DNA from: Fuerstiella sp.
GTDB lineage: Bacteria > Planctomycetota > Planctomycetia > Planctomycetales > Planctomycetaceae
Length of the DNA: 32,882 nucleotides
Direction of reading: 5' to 3'
Assembly: GCA_022843805.1 (NCBI GenBank)
Contig: JALHMY010000106.1
Coordinates: forward strand, 1 to 32,882
Under the pieces are notes generated by a model. The model did no database searches and had not been told where the DNA came from. It saw nothing but the letters and a program-made list of their open reading frames with translations. Positions 32,664 through 32,882 of this stretch are shown here, one piece after another. The translations under genes and the position numbers were made by a program. Numbering within the stretch: position 1 is the stretch's first letter; each line of letters opens with the position of its first letter.

Positions 32664-32882
32664 ATGTCGAATCGGCTATCAATGGTACAAAGACTGGCAG
32701 TACAAGCACTTGCGGCGGCGGGACAGTCCAATCGGGCGATTTCGAGGACTCTTGGAGTCGATGGCGAAACCGTCGCAAAAATTTTGTCTCAAATTCAAAA
32801 CCAGCCACCCGACTGGGAAGCGCCCACCGGGTCTGGTGATGCGCCCGCCGGGTTTCCGGCCATCGATCCGGTCGCAGAATTC
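32664..32882 (+). CDS. N-terminus of a helix-turn-helix transposase (runs off the window)
   Basis: ATG 32664 follows GGGGGGCAGGC and the frame is open to the last base (73 codons). The sequence MSNRLSMVQRLAVQALAAAG, QSNRAISRTLGVDGETVAKI has the helix-turn-helix pattern of IS21-type IstA N-termini. It then becomes proline- and glycine-rich (PPDWEAPTGSGDAPAGFPA). Only the DNA-binding start is visible, so the family is tentative. It is divergent from the serine recombinase operon. Confidence 0.5.
   Translation, partial: MSNRLSMVQRLAVQALAAAGQSNRAISRTLGVDGETVAKILSQIQNQPPDWEAPTGSGDAPAGFPAIDPVAEF

Overview
The window looks like chromosomal DNA from a planctomycete. This is inferred from the kinds of genes seen: a MauE/DoxX-thioredoxin fusion, a tyrosinase with extra domains, planctomycete-style IS630/IS66/IS21 elements, and small conserved proteins I associate with that phylum. 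No rRNA, tRNA or housekeeping operon is present to confirm it. The stretch is accessory: intact cargo genes sit between whole, truncated and decayed mobile elements.

Layout. 0.1-7.8 kb: a truncated transposase, a MauE-thioredoxin membrane protein, a decayed IS630 with clear ends and a TA target site, a hairpin MITE-like repeat, a SAM methyltransferase, a small membrane protein, a decayed rve-type IS with terminal inverted repeats, and a left-end IS66 remnant. 7.8-11.7 kb: a tyrosine recombinase with a small upstream partner, then several very small genes with strong ribosome binding sites and intrinsic terminators. Two of these genes carry the same two-hairpin 5' leader, with compensatory base changes. 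12.0-12.7 kb: a REP-associated transposase remnant split by an IS630 fragment. 13.0-16.3 kb: an exported thioredoxin-like/tyrosinase/helical-repeat protein and a small cytochrome-c-like partner. 16.4-18.4 kb: a graveyard of fragments (E2 acyltransferase, subtilase, coiled coil, group II intron domain V, IS630, ISL3). 18.4-21.2 kb: an IS21 with 6-bp target duplications.

21.2-29.6 kb is the most interesting part, a minus-strand operon. It begins with a DUF4007 protein (SspB-like), a 1153-residue P-loop ATPase (SspC-like) and a PP-loop ATP pyrophosphatase (SspD-like). It continues with a stand-alone DUF262 protein with a DGQQR motif, a SIR2-family NAD hydrolase-like protein, and a cysteine desulfurase (SspA-like). 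This matches the single-strand DNA phosphorothioation (Ssp) defence core. The usual DUF262-DUF1524 nuclease SspE appears to be replaced by a two-gene module of DUF262 sensor plus SIR2 effector. I infer that SspABCD sulfur-marks self DNA and that the DUF262/SIR2 pair causes NAD+ depletion on infection.

The island is flanked on the right by a large serine recombinase operon (DUF5372-like protein, 55-residue protein, recombinase) and on the left by the IS21. The IS21 inserted exactly at the stop codon of the cysteine desulfurase gene without destroying it. The window ends inside the start of another HTH transposase gene.
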